DNA from: Desulfurococcales archaeon
Lineage (GTDB): Archaea > Thermoproteota > Thermoprotei_A > Sulfolobales > Desulfurococcaceae
Direction of reading: 5' to 3'
Assembly (NCBI GenBank): GCA_026985375.1
Contig: JALSQP010000140.1
Coordinates: forward strand, 1 to 7,032
DNA: 7,032 nt
In this document: positions 1-6,729 of the stretch, piece by piece
Numbering within the stretch: position 1 is the first letter of the stretch
How the letters are laid out: the number at the start of each line of letters is the position of its first letter
Notes under the pieces: model-generated
Database searches by the model: none
The model's input: only the letters and a program-made list of their open reading frames with translations
What the model was told of the DNA's origin: nothing
Made by a program: the position numbers and the translations under genes

Positions 1-242
1 ATAGCCTCTACCACATCATCGGTGGGATTAGGCTTCACGCCTGTGTATCTAACATATTCTATTCCTTGTTCATCAAGGATCTTTTTAAGCTCGGAGAAAG
101 CCCCCGAGACATCAGCTGATCTTTTCCCTGAGACTATGAGAAGCTTCTTATGGTTCTTTAAGTGTCTCATGAGGTTTCCGATGGTTTCTGGGCCGAAGTA
201 TAGTTTAACTCCACCGTTATAGATAGTGAATTTCTCGAGCAT
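1..242 (-). CDS. Iron-containing alcohol dehydrogenase family protein (N-terminal part, cut by window edge)
   Basis: This is the first 80 codons of a gene that runs off the left edge. The visible protein begins MLEKFTIYNGGVKLYFGPET and contains LIVSGKRSADVSGAF at residues 35-49 and GVKPNPTDD at residues 68-76. That order (a beta strand with FGP, then a strand ending in SGK, then a GVxPNPT turn) is the N-terminal dinucleotide-binding half of the group III, iron-dependent alcohol dehydrogenases. Family members oxidise or reduce alcohols and aldehydes with NAD(P) in the cytoplasm, using a divalent metal, usually iron. The GGGS nucleotide loop and the metal-binding histidines lie beyond the window, so substrate and activity cannot be judged. 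The ATG at 242 is the only sensible start: another ATG at 252 is out of frame. A G-rich stretch at 253-258 lies about ten bases upstream and may act as a weak ribosome binding site. It is divergent from the protease gene. Confidence 0.85.
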   Translation of the reverse strand, partial: MLEKFTIYNGGVKLYFGPETIGNLMRHLKNHKKLLIVSGKRSADVSGAFSELKKILDEQGIEYVRYTGVKPNPTDDVVEA

Positions 243-332
243 TTCTGCTCATCCCCCCATAATTTATCATACATTATATCATTATTATTCTATATCAATG
301 TAATATGTATCTTTGAATTGAAGTGTATTATA

Positions 333-347
333 ATAAAGTTTAAATGC
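333..347 (+). promoter_or_regulatory. Probable BRE/TATA promoter of the C25 protease gene
   Basis: The sequence ATAAAGTTTAAATGC has the form of an archaeal promoter: a purine-rich TFB-recognition element next to a TATA box (TTTAAA). Transcription would be expected to start about 25 bases downstream, near 366-372. That leaves a short leader that still includes the ribosome binding site before the ATG at 392. It was assigned by pattern and spacing only. Confidence 0.5.
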
Positions 348-380
348 TCCATGCTTCATTAGTATTTCTTACAAAAGGTA

Positions 381-385
381 GGGTG
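381..385 (+). promoter_or_regulatory. Ribosome binding site of the C25 protease gene
   Basis: GGGTG is complementary to the 3' end of archaeal 16S rRNA (anti-SD pairing with GGTGATC). It is separated by six bases from the ATG at 392. It fixes that ATG as the start, which also gives a proper signal peptide. Confidence 0.75.
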
Positions 386-391
386 TAACAT

Positions 392-3300
392 ATGAATCCA
401 ATATATAAATATATACCCATAACCCTTATAGTCATAACAATGATCATAGCACCACTACAGGCAATAGGATATGCACCTCCACAACCACACCACATGCTGG
501 GCCAGCTCGGGATCATTGGACCATATATCGATCACCCATTAAATACCCCCATAGGCTTCACTACTGACTACAAATACAGATTAACGACAGCCTTTGGAAA
601 CTACACTGTTGTCTTAGCCAACGGTATACGCTCATATATAGTGGCCCCTGGCCATCCGATGCTGCCTGTGTATACTTATAAGGTCGAGGTAAACGGATAT
701 ATTCCTGCAGACAAGGTACATGCATATGTCTATGTTGAACACATCGGTGTAAAACACCTCTCGAAACCCATAATACCGGCACCTCAGCCGCTTTTCTATG
801 GATTTAGAAACCAGACATTGATATACACTATGGATGAACAGATATACTCCGCGGACAAGTTTTATCCTGGTAAACTGGTGAACATTAATGTATGGCATGG
901 AATGCATGGTAAAACGATAATTATAGTGAGATATTATCCTGTACAATATAATCCCGTGACGGGTACGATCTTCTACATCGACAAGGCATCAGTCTACATA
1001 GAATACCCTCGCCCCATGCCTGTAGCATACGCTGAGAAATCCATCTTAATACTTACGACAGACAAGCTGGTAGGAAACGTGACGAAGCTGGCTGACTTCT
1101 ACAAGAGTAAAGGCTATAATGTAACAATTGTCACGACGAACTATATATGGAAAAACTACAAGCCGATAAATAATATTACACGGTACTCTGGATTCTACAA
1201 CCCATTATTCAACGACTCATACTACAATATCATAGCCAAGACCTATAACTGGACCTTAGCCCTAAAAATAATTGATTATCTTAACACGACGCTCGGAAAA
1301 TACGATAACCTATTGATCATAGGTAATGCTAGCGATATACCTCCAAGCTTCTATTATCACTACAGGTTCTATGATCCGTACAACAACTGGGTTCCAACAG
1401 ACTTCTTCTATGCCAGCCCAGATCTAGATCTTGCGCCAAACATATATGTTGGGAGAATACCGTTCAGCAACCCAGAAATAGTTTCCGATATAATAGATAA
1501 AATAATAAACTGGTATAAATCCGGCATCACCAATAGTAGGGACATCTACTTATCGGGAGGATATCCCTTCAGCCTATCACTCATGTTTGGAGAGACAGCA
1601 TTATCGACAATGAATCTTTTCGGCCAACTATCAATGTTCCGTGTACACATGCTCACTAGAACAAGTCTTAATTATAACAGACAAGCCGTACTCTCGATAC
1701 TGAGTGGTGAAAAGAAAGCATTATGGTACTTCGCCCTTTGCCATGGATCCGGAACAGCCCTAGGTGACAAGCTTATAATAAATACTGGATCCGGCACAAT
1801 CACGGCGTTCGAAACACTGGCATCAGTAAATGATCTATTATCGATGAAAAACAATGCAGCTGTACCAATAGTTTCAAGTGTTGCATGTATGAATGCTGCT
1901 TGGGACAATAATGTTCCGACATATTGGTTCAGGTATCCTTCATTCGGCGAGGCAATCTTACTATCACCAGCTGGAGGAATCGCATATATAGGTAGCGCTA
2001 GGGTCGCTGCAGAACTAGGAGTAATGTTCATGATATACAATGGGATAGAAACCGTCCAGTATTTTGGCGCGACATATCTCCACTACAATATCCTAAAAGC
2101 ATATGCCAGTCTAATGGGTAGAACTAATGAGACTAGCTTAGGCTATGTTGTTGATAAAGGCATACTGGATTACTTTGCCTCTGCACCAATGATTGATAAC
2201 TATGTACTGGGAGAAGCCTTTAAGCTGTCTCTCCTCGGCGACTCTAATCTCATCTTACCGGTCTGGAAAGAACCCTCTGAGAAAGCATACATCAATGTGA
2301 AGACTCTATATAAGTACTCCGCTGAAATACCTGCGGATCTAATAGCGTTTTATGCACGTGGTTCTATCCCACTATACGGGATAACCCAGAAAGCCATCAT
2401 AGGTCTAACTGGTACTGAAGATACCGTCGGCGTCTATAATGTAAAGATAGTTAATTCCTTTGGATACCTAGTAAACTACGACTTAGTTAACAAAACGGAC
2501 ATCTACATGCCGGCAACGGGTACCTATAACTACACACTAGGATTTAACAAGTATGTGAATGGCTTGATACTAACTAAGTTCAGCTTGTTTGGATGGGGAG
2601 AGATAAGAGTACTCCTTGGAGCACTGGGAGTCATAGTATCGCCTACTACTGCTTCTGCTGGAGAGCCAGTGATTCTGGGAGTTTACGGCATGGACTTAAT
2701 GGGAGCCAGAACAGTCAATGTCTATGTTGCGGGCAGACTAGTGATACCCGATCTACCACTATCATATGGTTCAGTCGTGTGGAAGTTTGCACTGCCATAC
2801 ATAGCTCCCGGTAGCTATAATGTAACTGTCCTGCCGACAACGTATGTAAGTAGCGACCTCATCCTTGCACTGTCGAAGTTCTTATCACAAGAAATCACTA
2901 TTACCAAGGAGGATAATCTCGTTATAATATCTAATGCCCCACCAGTTATGCAACCTGGGAACAAGGTCGAGATCCTTGTACAAACGATATATGCCGGCAA
3001 ACCAGTTGATGCCATATTAAAATCATACATAGTAGGACCCGATGGAGAGAAAATTGATCCAAACATAACTAGGTTAGGGACAGGTACATATAAGCTTATA
3101 TTAAAACCGGATAAGCCTGGACGCTACTCAGTAAGTATCATGGCATACTTCAAAGACAAATACCTAGAGCTAAGAGGATACAACAGCTTTTCTCTAATAG
3201 CGATTTCATCGATCTATAAAGGCTTCGATACAATAACACAGAAACTCTACTCGTTGGCAGAACACTTCAATGAAAACCTCACTTCACTATCCAATCTCAT

Positions 3301-3694
3301 AAAGACAGGCGTCCTACCAGGAATAAGATCAAATAATGCCCTTCTCGGATCTCTGAAGCAAGACGTTGAATCATACAAACCAATACTAGATCAATTGAGC
3401 TCACAGTTAAACAACATTAATACCAGCCTCGGTTCGATATCAGGTAAACTAGCAAAACAGGAAACCATTCTAAACGATTTGAGCTCTAAAACAAGCGAGT
3501 TAATTAGTATTTTGAACCAAGCCAAAACAACTATCATTAACGCCATTAATACAGTGAGCTCTAATATAAGCCAAAATATCACGTCACTACAGAACAAATT
3601 ATCGACGGTAACGATATATAGCGAGGCAGGAACAGTCCTTTCGGTAATAATCTTGATAGCTGTAATAGTACTCGGCGTCATCAAAAAGAAGTAA
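392..3694 (+). CDS. Secreted, membrane-anchored gingipain-like cysteine protease (peptidase family C25) with coiled-coil stalk
   Basis: A 1100-residue surface protease. Residues 1 to about 28 form a signal peptide (Lys6, then a hydrophobic core). Residues about 60-205 resemble the C25 propeptide, including GHPMLPVYTYKVEV at 87-100. Residues about 216-620 are the catalytic domain: a Rossmann-like strand at 216-222, NLLIIGNASDIPP at 306-318, PTDFFYASPD at 335-344 and APNIYVGRIP at 348-357. The likely catalytic His is H451 in ALCHGSG and the nucleophile is C499 in SSVACMNAAWDN, followed by SPAGGIAYIGSARVA at 525-539. Two beta-sandwich regions follow (about 636-835 and 841-935). Helical coiled coil covers about 941-970 and 984-1070, then a transmembrane helix at about 1080-1097 and the tail KKK. 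There are 18 N-glycosylation sequons. The family cleaves proteins with a Cys-His pair. I infer a cell-surface or S-layer-associated protease held off the membrane by a stalk; substrate specificity cannot be read. It stands alone, convergent with lysK. Confidence 0.88.
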   Translation: MNPIYKYIPITLIVITMIIAPLQAIGYAPPQPHHMLGQLGIIGPYIDHPLNTPIGFTTDYKYRLTTAFGNYTVVLANGIRSYIVAPGHPMLPVYTYKVEVNGYIPADKVHAYVYVEHIGVKHLSKPIIPAPQPLFYGFRNQTLIYTMDEQIYSADKFYPGKLVNINVWHGMHGKTIIIVRYYPVQYNPVTGTIFYIDKASVYIEYPRPMPVAYAEKSILILTTDKLVGNVTKLADFYKSKGYNVTIVTTNYIWKNYKPINNITRYSGFYNPLFNDSYYNIIAKTYNWTLALKIIDYLNTTLGKYDNLLIIGNASDIPPSFYYHYRFYDPYNNWVPTDFFYASPDLDLAPNIYVGRIPFSNPEIVSDIIDKIINWYKSGITNSRDIYLSGGYPFSLSLMFGETALSTMNLFGQLSMFRVHMLTRTSLNYNRQAVLSILSGEKKALWYFALCHGSGTALGDKLIINTGSGTITAFETLASVNDLLSMKNNAAVPIVSSVACMNAAWDNNVPTYWFRYPSFGEAILLSPAGGIAYIGSARVAAELGVMFMIYNGIETVQYFGATYLHYNILKAYASLMGRTNETSLGYVVDKGILDYFASAPMIDNYVLGEAFKLSLLGDSNLILPVWKEPSEKAYINVKTLYKYSAEIPADLIAFYARGSIPLYGITQKAIIGLTGTEDTVGVYNVKIVNSFGYLVNYDLVNKTDIYMPATGTYNYTLGFNKYVNGLILTKFSLFGWGEIRVLLGALGVIVSPTTASAGEPVILGVYGMDLMGARTVNVYVAGRLVIPDLPLSYGSVVWKFALPYIAPGSYNVTVLPTTYVSSDLILALSKFLSQEITITKEDNLVIISNAPPVMQPGNKVEILVQTIYAGKPVDAILKSYIVGPDGEKIDPNITRLGTGTYKLILKPDKPGRYSVSIMAYFKDKYLELRGYNSFSLIAISSIYKGFDTITQKLYSLAEHFNENLTSLSNLIKTGVLPGIRSNNALLGSLKQDVESYKPILDQLSSQLNNINTSLGSISGKLAKQETILNDLSSKTSELISILNQAKTTIINAINTVSSNISQNITSLQNKLSTVTIYSEAGTVLSVIILIAVIVLGVIKKK

Positions 3695-3715
3695 GAATAA
3701 TATAAATTTAGAATA

Positions 3716-3721
3716 TTTTTT
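3716..3721 (+). terminator. Oligo-T terminator after the C25 protease gene
   Basis: A run of six T follows the stop codon at 3692-3694 by about 21 bases, inside an AT-rich stretch. Archaeal RNA polymerase commonly stops at such non-template T runs without a hairpin. The spacer to the convergent lysK gene is only 90 bases. On the minus strand it holds no comparable T run, and the nearest one for lysK (about 3691-3681) lies inside the 3' end of the protease gene. Confidence 0.5.
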
Positions 3722-3784
3722 ACATGTTCCACTAAATGCAGAGGTAATTTCTTTATCTAGTTTCTATCAACTGTTTTACATAAG

Positions 3785-5422
3785 TTATCTCTCCTTGACA
3801 GACTTAAGAAACCTCACACTAGTCTCCTTCCCAATTAATGCTATTAATGGAGCCGCCCTAGGACCACTTGGTTGTCCCAGGAATAATCTGTAGAAGCTGT
3901 GATATAGGGAGCGTCTCTCCTTGGGGCTAAGGTTTTTGGTGGCTTCGATCATAATGTTCTTTATCACGTCTTCACTCCACTCCTCGAGCTCTTCAAGCAT
4001 TTCGCCCATTCTATACAGTATCTCGCGGTGCCCCGGCGATATCTCCCCGATTATCCTTGGATCAGGTTCCGGGAGAAGCCTTATCTTCAAGTAGTCAGGA
4101 GCATATTTCTCGACCCATCTGCTGGCTCTCTCCATGGTCTCGAGTATCCTTTTTACACCGTATTCGGTTGGCTTTTCGGGGAGATGACCACTATTCCTGA
4201 GCCTCCTCAATCCTTCCGTCCCCCATAATTCGCGTGGAATTAGCTGGACGAGCACAGCTAAATGGGTATAAGGTACTTGCTCAGGCATTTTCTTAGGGGG
4301 TTCTCCATTGGGGTAGCTTAGCTCATAGCTCCTTGACAATAGGGTCTTTTTTTCCTCGTCACCAGGATCCTCCACACCATAGTATATCCGCTCCGCTTGG
4401 TAGTACTGGCTATAGTATTGCGGTATTTCATAAAGGCTTACGATAAGCTTTTTCATGGGAGGCGTCCTTAGGACGAGGAACCTATATATGTGAGGGTGCG
4501 CGACCTCATACCACTCCCTCGGCGTGAACCCTGTGAAGTCGCTGCTTGACATATCCACTATTCTCTTGTCCTTGGTTCTCATTGCTACCCATTCATAGGG
4601 TATTCCCTCAGGGGGTCTTATTCCATAAGCGTTGATCGCTAGATCCACACAGCTATCCCTGCTTCCTCCAGGGGTCGCGTGGTCTTTTCCATATGGCTCA
4701 AAATCGACTCCCAAAGCCCACCAGACACCAACCCACTCTATCCTCCAGTTTAATTTCCCTTTCACAATACTGGTCTCTCCACGGTGACCGCAGTTCCTAC
4801 ATTTGTACTCTATTCTTTCATTGCCGATTATCTTGGTCGCCTCGGTCTTATCGATCCTTCCGCACCCTTCACATATCGGCTCGAAGGGTATCCATGATTC
4901 AGGATATTTCTTTCTCCCCCTATACTTGTTGATGATTTCTCTTACCTTATCTCTCAGCTCGAATGTTTTCTTGGTAAATTCTCTGAGCTTTCCAGCGTAA
5001 AGATCAGTAGTTGTGACAACCTCTATGTTCCCATCCGTGAATTCCTTAATATAAGGGCCGAAGTCCTCCCAAAAATGCTCCACCCAGTTATTATGGCATC
5101 CCTCGGGATCGGGCACCTTTACCAGAGGCCAACCTATATACTTCTTGGCTTCCCCGGGATCCTTGAAGACCCGACGCTGGCTCTCCTTACCCTTCCAAGC
5201 ATCCTGCGTATACAGCGTCAAGTACTGCTTGATCCTAAGCCCCCTTCGCGAGAGGATTCTCCTTAAAGTCTCTGGAATTATTATCTCTCCGCGTAGACGG
5301 CCAACATGTTGAAGCCCTGAAACACTCAAACCGCCGTTAAACATCAGTACATCCTTACCGCGAGATCTAAGACTATCTATAAGTCTATCGGCCAGCTCAT
5401 CTATCCAGTGCCTATATGTCAA
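3785..5422 (-). CDS. lysK: Class I lysyl-tRNA synthetase
   Basis: A 545-residue cytoplasmic enzyme that attaches lysine to tRNA-Lys. It is the class I form common in archaea, unrelated in fold to the class II enzyme of most bacteria and eukaryotes. Family marks are the opening RHWIDELADRL, the HIGH-type motif LQHVGRL (H39 to G41), KVPDPEGCHNNWVEHF at 102-117, a four-cysteine zinc site (C184-x2-C187 and C208-x2-C211), RIEWVGVWWALGVDFEPYGKD ending at 247 with the GKDH motif, and a helical C-terminal anticodon-binding half. The KMSKS loop reads VDMSSSDFTG at 289-298, so both lysine positions are aspartate. The length is near the usual 510-550. No in-frame ATG or GTG lies near the start. The TTG at 5422 is preceded by GGGTG at 5434-5430 with a seven-base gap. 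It is transcribed alone. Orthology is strong; catalytic competence of the altered loop is uncertain. Confidence 0.93.
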   Translation of the reverse strand: MTYRHWIDELADRLIDSLRSRGKDVLMFNGGLSVSGLQHVGRLRGEIIIPETLRRILSRRGLRIKQYLTLYTQDAWKGKESQRRVFKDPGEAKKYIGWPLVKVPDPEGCHNNWVEHFWEDFGPYIKEFTDGNIEVVTTTDLYAGKLREFTKKTFELRDKVREIINKYRGRKKYPESWIPFEPICEGCGRIDKTEATKIIGNERIEYKCRNCGHRGETSIVKGKLNWRIEWVGVWWALGVDFEPYGKDHATPGGSRDSCVDLAINAYGIRPPEGIPYEWVAMRTKDKRIVDMSSSDFTGFTPREWYEVAHPHIYRFLVLRTPPMKKLIVSLYEIPQYYSQYYQAERIYYGVEDPGDEEKKTLLSRSYELSYPNGEPPKKMPEQVPYTHLAVLVQLIPRELWGTEGLRRLRNSGHLPEKPTEYGVKRILETMERASRWVEKYAPDYLKIRLLPEPDPRIIGEISPGHREILYRMGEMLEELEEWSEDVIKNIMIEATKNLSPKERRSLYHSFYRLFLGQPSGPRAAPLIALIGKETSVRFLKSVKER

Positions 5423-5429
5423 AATACAA

Positions 5430-5434
5430 CACCC
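5430..5434 (-). promoter_or_regulatory. Ribosome binding site that fixes the TTG start of lysK
   Basis: On the minus strand GGGTG precedes the TTG start codon at 5422 by seven bases, matching the GGTG core used elsewhere in the window. Without it the TTG start would be hard to justify. No in-frame ATG is available immediately upstream. Confidence 0.7.
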
Positions 5435-5468
5435 TGCATAATCATGGGTTCCACTAAAACATATACCA

Positions 5469-5487
5469 ATAATTTATGTCTATAAAG
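5469..5487 (-). promoter_or_regulatory. Probable TATA region of lysK
   Basis: Read on the minus strand, two overlapping TATA-like elements occur: CTTTATAGA (5487-5479) and ATAAATTAT (5477-5469). The second would place transcription start near 5445 and give a leader of roughly 20-25 bases that includes the ribosome binding site. Which element is used cannot be decided from the sequence. Confidence 0.4.
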
Positions 5488-5738
5488 AATTATCTGTCCA
5501 AGGAAATAGTATCATAGCACAATAAGTCTAAACAAGGTTTGTTGAGGTCTTTCTACAAATAGATCTTTAGGCTTAGCAACCACCATGAAATATTATTAGA
5601 AACCGGGACCAAAGAAAGAATACGAGATTCCTATATGTATTAACCGTAGTGAGGTTCAATGATGGCGAATTAAGATGAGATATATCGCCTAAGACGTTGA
5701 AGCACTCATTAATTACTCGACTAATACAGCGTTGTCCA

Positions 5739-6605
5739 TTATCTGCATATTTTGTCCTTAATTATTCGTAATAGTTTTTTCTTGATTACTACTATCAAAA
5801 CGATTATTATAGTAATAATTATTGCTCCAATATATTGTTGAACGACTTGTAGTGGGTTTTCTGGTACATATATAATATTGCTTTTTTCCGCCTTGATCTG
5901 TGCTTGAATTATTAATGTTGCCTGTATAGTTTCCCTATATATGAATGGTAATTCGTCTGGACTGATATTTATCGTAGTTACTACATATATTGTTGCCTGT
6001 GTTAACCAACCTTCATCCACGTATTGTTGTATTGTTCTTAGATAGAAATGCTTTGTAGATGCTGTTATTTCCACTATGAATTGATTATTCGACATAACAA
6101 CATGTGACCTAGTATTGCTATTAACTTTTGTAAACCACGTAGTTGACTGATTGAATATTGTTTGGCCTTTCAATACATTAAGTATTTCGGGTGGAACATA
6201 TACAGCTATAACTCCCTCATACAAGCTTTTTTGGGGAATCCACGTCTCTCTCGCGACATACTTAACCTGCTCCGTCGTAATTAGCAATGAAAACAGATTA
6301 TAGAGAACCGAGATAACTCCACTAGTTTTTATATTCAGAGACGCATATCTAGTGTCGACAAGCATTTCCTCAGTTGCTGGACTTGAAGTCATTGTTTTTA
6401 GTGTTTTAGACTTTTCCTTTTCAAGGGCAGTTGTTGAGGGATGAATAGTGATGTTTAATAATATATCGTACGTACCTGATCCTAGTATTTTGCCTTTTCC
6501 TAGACATTTATAGTTTCCCACCAATCTATATTCGATATATCTTATTTTCGCTCCTTGACTAGTAATTATTGTTATAGCCAATGATAGGAATAACATCAAC
6601 AACAT
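5739..6605 (-). CDS. Unrecognised membrane-anchored surface protein (type I topology)
   Basis: I do not recognise this protein. It has 288 residues from the first ATG. Residues 1 to about 17 are a hydrophobic segment (LFLSLAITIIT) that looks like the core of a signal peptide. Residues about 20-255 are an ectodomain rich in beta-branched residues, with sequons at N51, N152 and N213 and one cysteine (C34) outside the tail. Residues 258-274 form a transmembrane helix, followed by a basic tail starting KKK that contains C287. The predicted topology is outside with a cytoplasmic basic tail, the same plan as the C25 protease in this window. The ATG at 6605 has no ribosome binding site and no charged n-region. 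A GGTGAG at 6644-6639 sits six bases before an in-frame ATA at 6632, which would add nine residues including Lys (HIKIATLF). Base composition is much more AT-rich than lysK. Function is unknown. Confidence 0.75.
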   Translation of the reverse strand: MLLMLFLSLAITIITSQGAKIRYIEYRLVGNYKCLGKGKILGSGTYDILLNITIHPSTTALEKEKSKTLKTMTSSPATEEMLVDTRYASLNIKTSGVISVLYNLFSLLITTEQVKYVARETWIPQKSLYEGVIAVYVPPEILNVLKGQTIFNQSTTWFTKVNSNTRSHVVMSNNQFIVEITASTKHFYLRTIQQYVDEGWLTQATIYVVTTINISPDELPFIYRETIQATLIIQAQIKAEKSNIIYVPENPLQVVQQYIGAIIITIIIVLIVVIKKKLLRIIKDKICR

Positions 6606-6638
6606 GAATAAGGTCGCTATCTTTATATGTATCGTTAT

Positions 6639-6644
6639 CTCACC
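6639..6644 (-). promoter_or_regulatory. Orphan ribosome binding site upstream of the 288-residue surface protein gene
   Basis: GGTGAG on the minus strand is a near-perfect archaeal Shine-Dalgarno sequence. It is about 33 bases from the first ATG (6605), too far for normal initiation, but six bases from an in-frame ATA (6632-6630). No in-frame ATG, GTG or TTG lies between the upstream stop (6659-6657) and 6605. It may mark a non-standard start or a lost one. Confidence 0.5.
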
Positions 6645-6694
6645 ACTTGTAGATAGTTATTTTTCCGATGATATTATTATTCAATCTCCTATGA

Positions 6695-6706
6695 AAAATT
6701 TATAAT
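6695..6706. promoter_or_regulatory. Shared, near-symmetric TATA element between divergent genes
   Basis: The sequence around AAATTTATAA reads as a TATA box on both strands. On the plus strand, TTTATAAT (6699-6706) predicts a start near 6728-6731, just before the GGTGGT of the HD-domain gene, giving a very short leader. On the minus strand, TTATAAAT predicts a start near 6672-6678 for the surface-protein gene. A second minus-strand candidate, AAAAATAAC at about 6664-6656, cannot be excluded. Confidence 0.45.
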
Positions 6707-6729
6707 GATCGTTACACGAATAATTGATC

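Larger units (their letters stand above)
243..391. promoter_or_regulatory. Divergent intergenic promoter region between the dehydrogenase and the C25 protease
   Basis: These 149 bases are strongly AT-rich and separate two divergently transcribed genes. The plus-strand promoter and ribosome binding site are listed separately. For the minus-strand dehydrogenase, GATAAATTATG (about 268-258, read on the minus strand) lies so close to the ATG at 242 that it would give a leaderless or very short-leader message if used. No sequence with clear operator symmetry beyond ordinary AT-richness was found. Confidence 0.4.
5423..5738. other. 316-base intergenic spacer without a recognisable gene
   Basis: This lies between the lysK start and the end of the 288-residue gene, both on the minus strand. 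The right end of lysK's promoter region occupies about 5430-5490. Reading the minus strand, TTCTTTCTTT at 5620-5611 is a pyrimidine-rich tract that could end transcription of the upstream gene. A small inverted repeat, GGCGA (5664-5668) and TCGCC (5685-5689), could form a five-pair hairpin. No tRNA, complete C/D-box RNA, convincing ORF or repeat array was seen. The long gap argues that the surface-protein gene and lysK are not one operon. Confidence 0.5.

Noticed and set aside
22..222. A 66-codon plus-strand open frame at the left edge.
   Set aside because: It is antisense to the clearly recognisable N-terminus of the iron-dependent dehydrogenase and has no start signal.
269..310. Imperfect inverted repeat (ACATTATAT and ATATCAATGT, with outer ATACAT and ATGTAT) in the divergent spacer, possibly an operator.
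   Set aside because: The arms are almost pure A/T and mismatched. Such symmetry is common by chance in DNA of this composition, and no regulator gene is nearby.
1672..2040. A 122-codon open frame on the minus strand inside the protease gene.
   Set aside because: It is antisense to the conserved catalytic region (H451 to C499), has no ribosome binding site, and its translation resembles no protein. It is a shadow of the real gene.
3391..3732. A 113-codon minus-strand open frame over the end of the protease gene.
   Set aside because: It overlies the coiled-coil and transmembrane coding region. Its hydrophobic look is a mirror of that composition, and lysK transcription would run into it without any start signal.
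3726..5458. The 11-mer GTTCCACTAAA occurs on both sides of lysK (3726-3736 and 5448-5458), like a target duplication.
   Set aside because: In a 7-kb window several 11-base matches are expected by chance, there is no mobile-element gene, and lysK is a core gene. The flanks share nothing beyond this match.
5655..5690. Possible C/D-box guide RNA: ATGATGG resembles a C box and AAGATGA a C' box.
   Set aside because: Both boxes carry a mismatch, and no CUGA D or D' box lies at the required places. The hairpin in the same stretch has only five base pairs.
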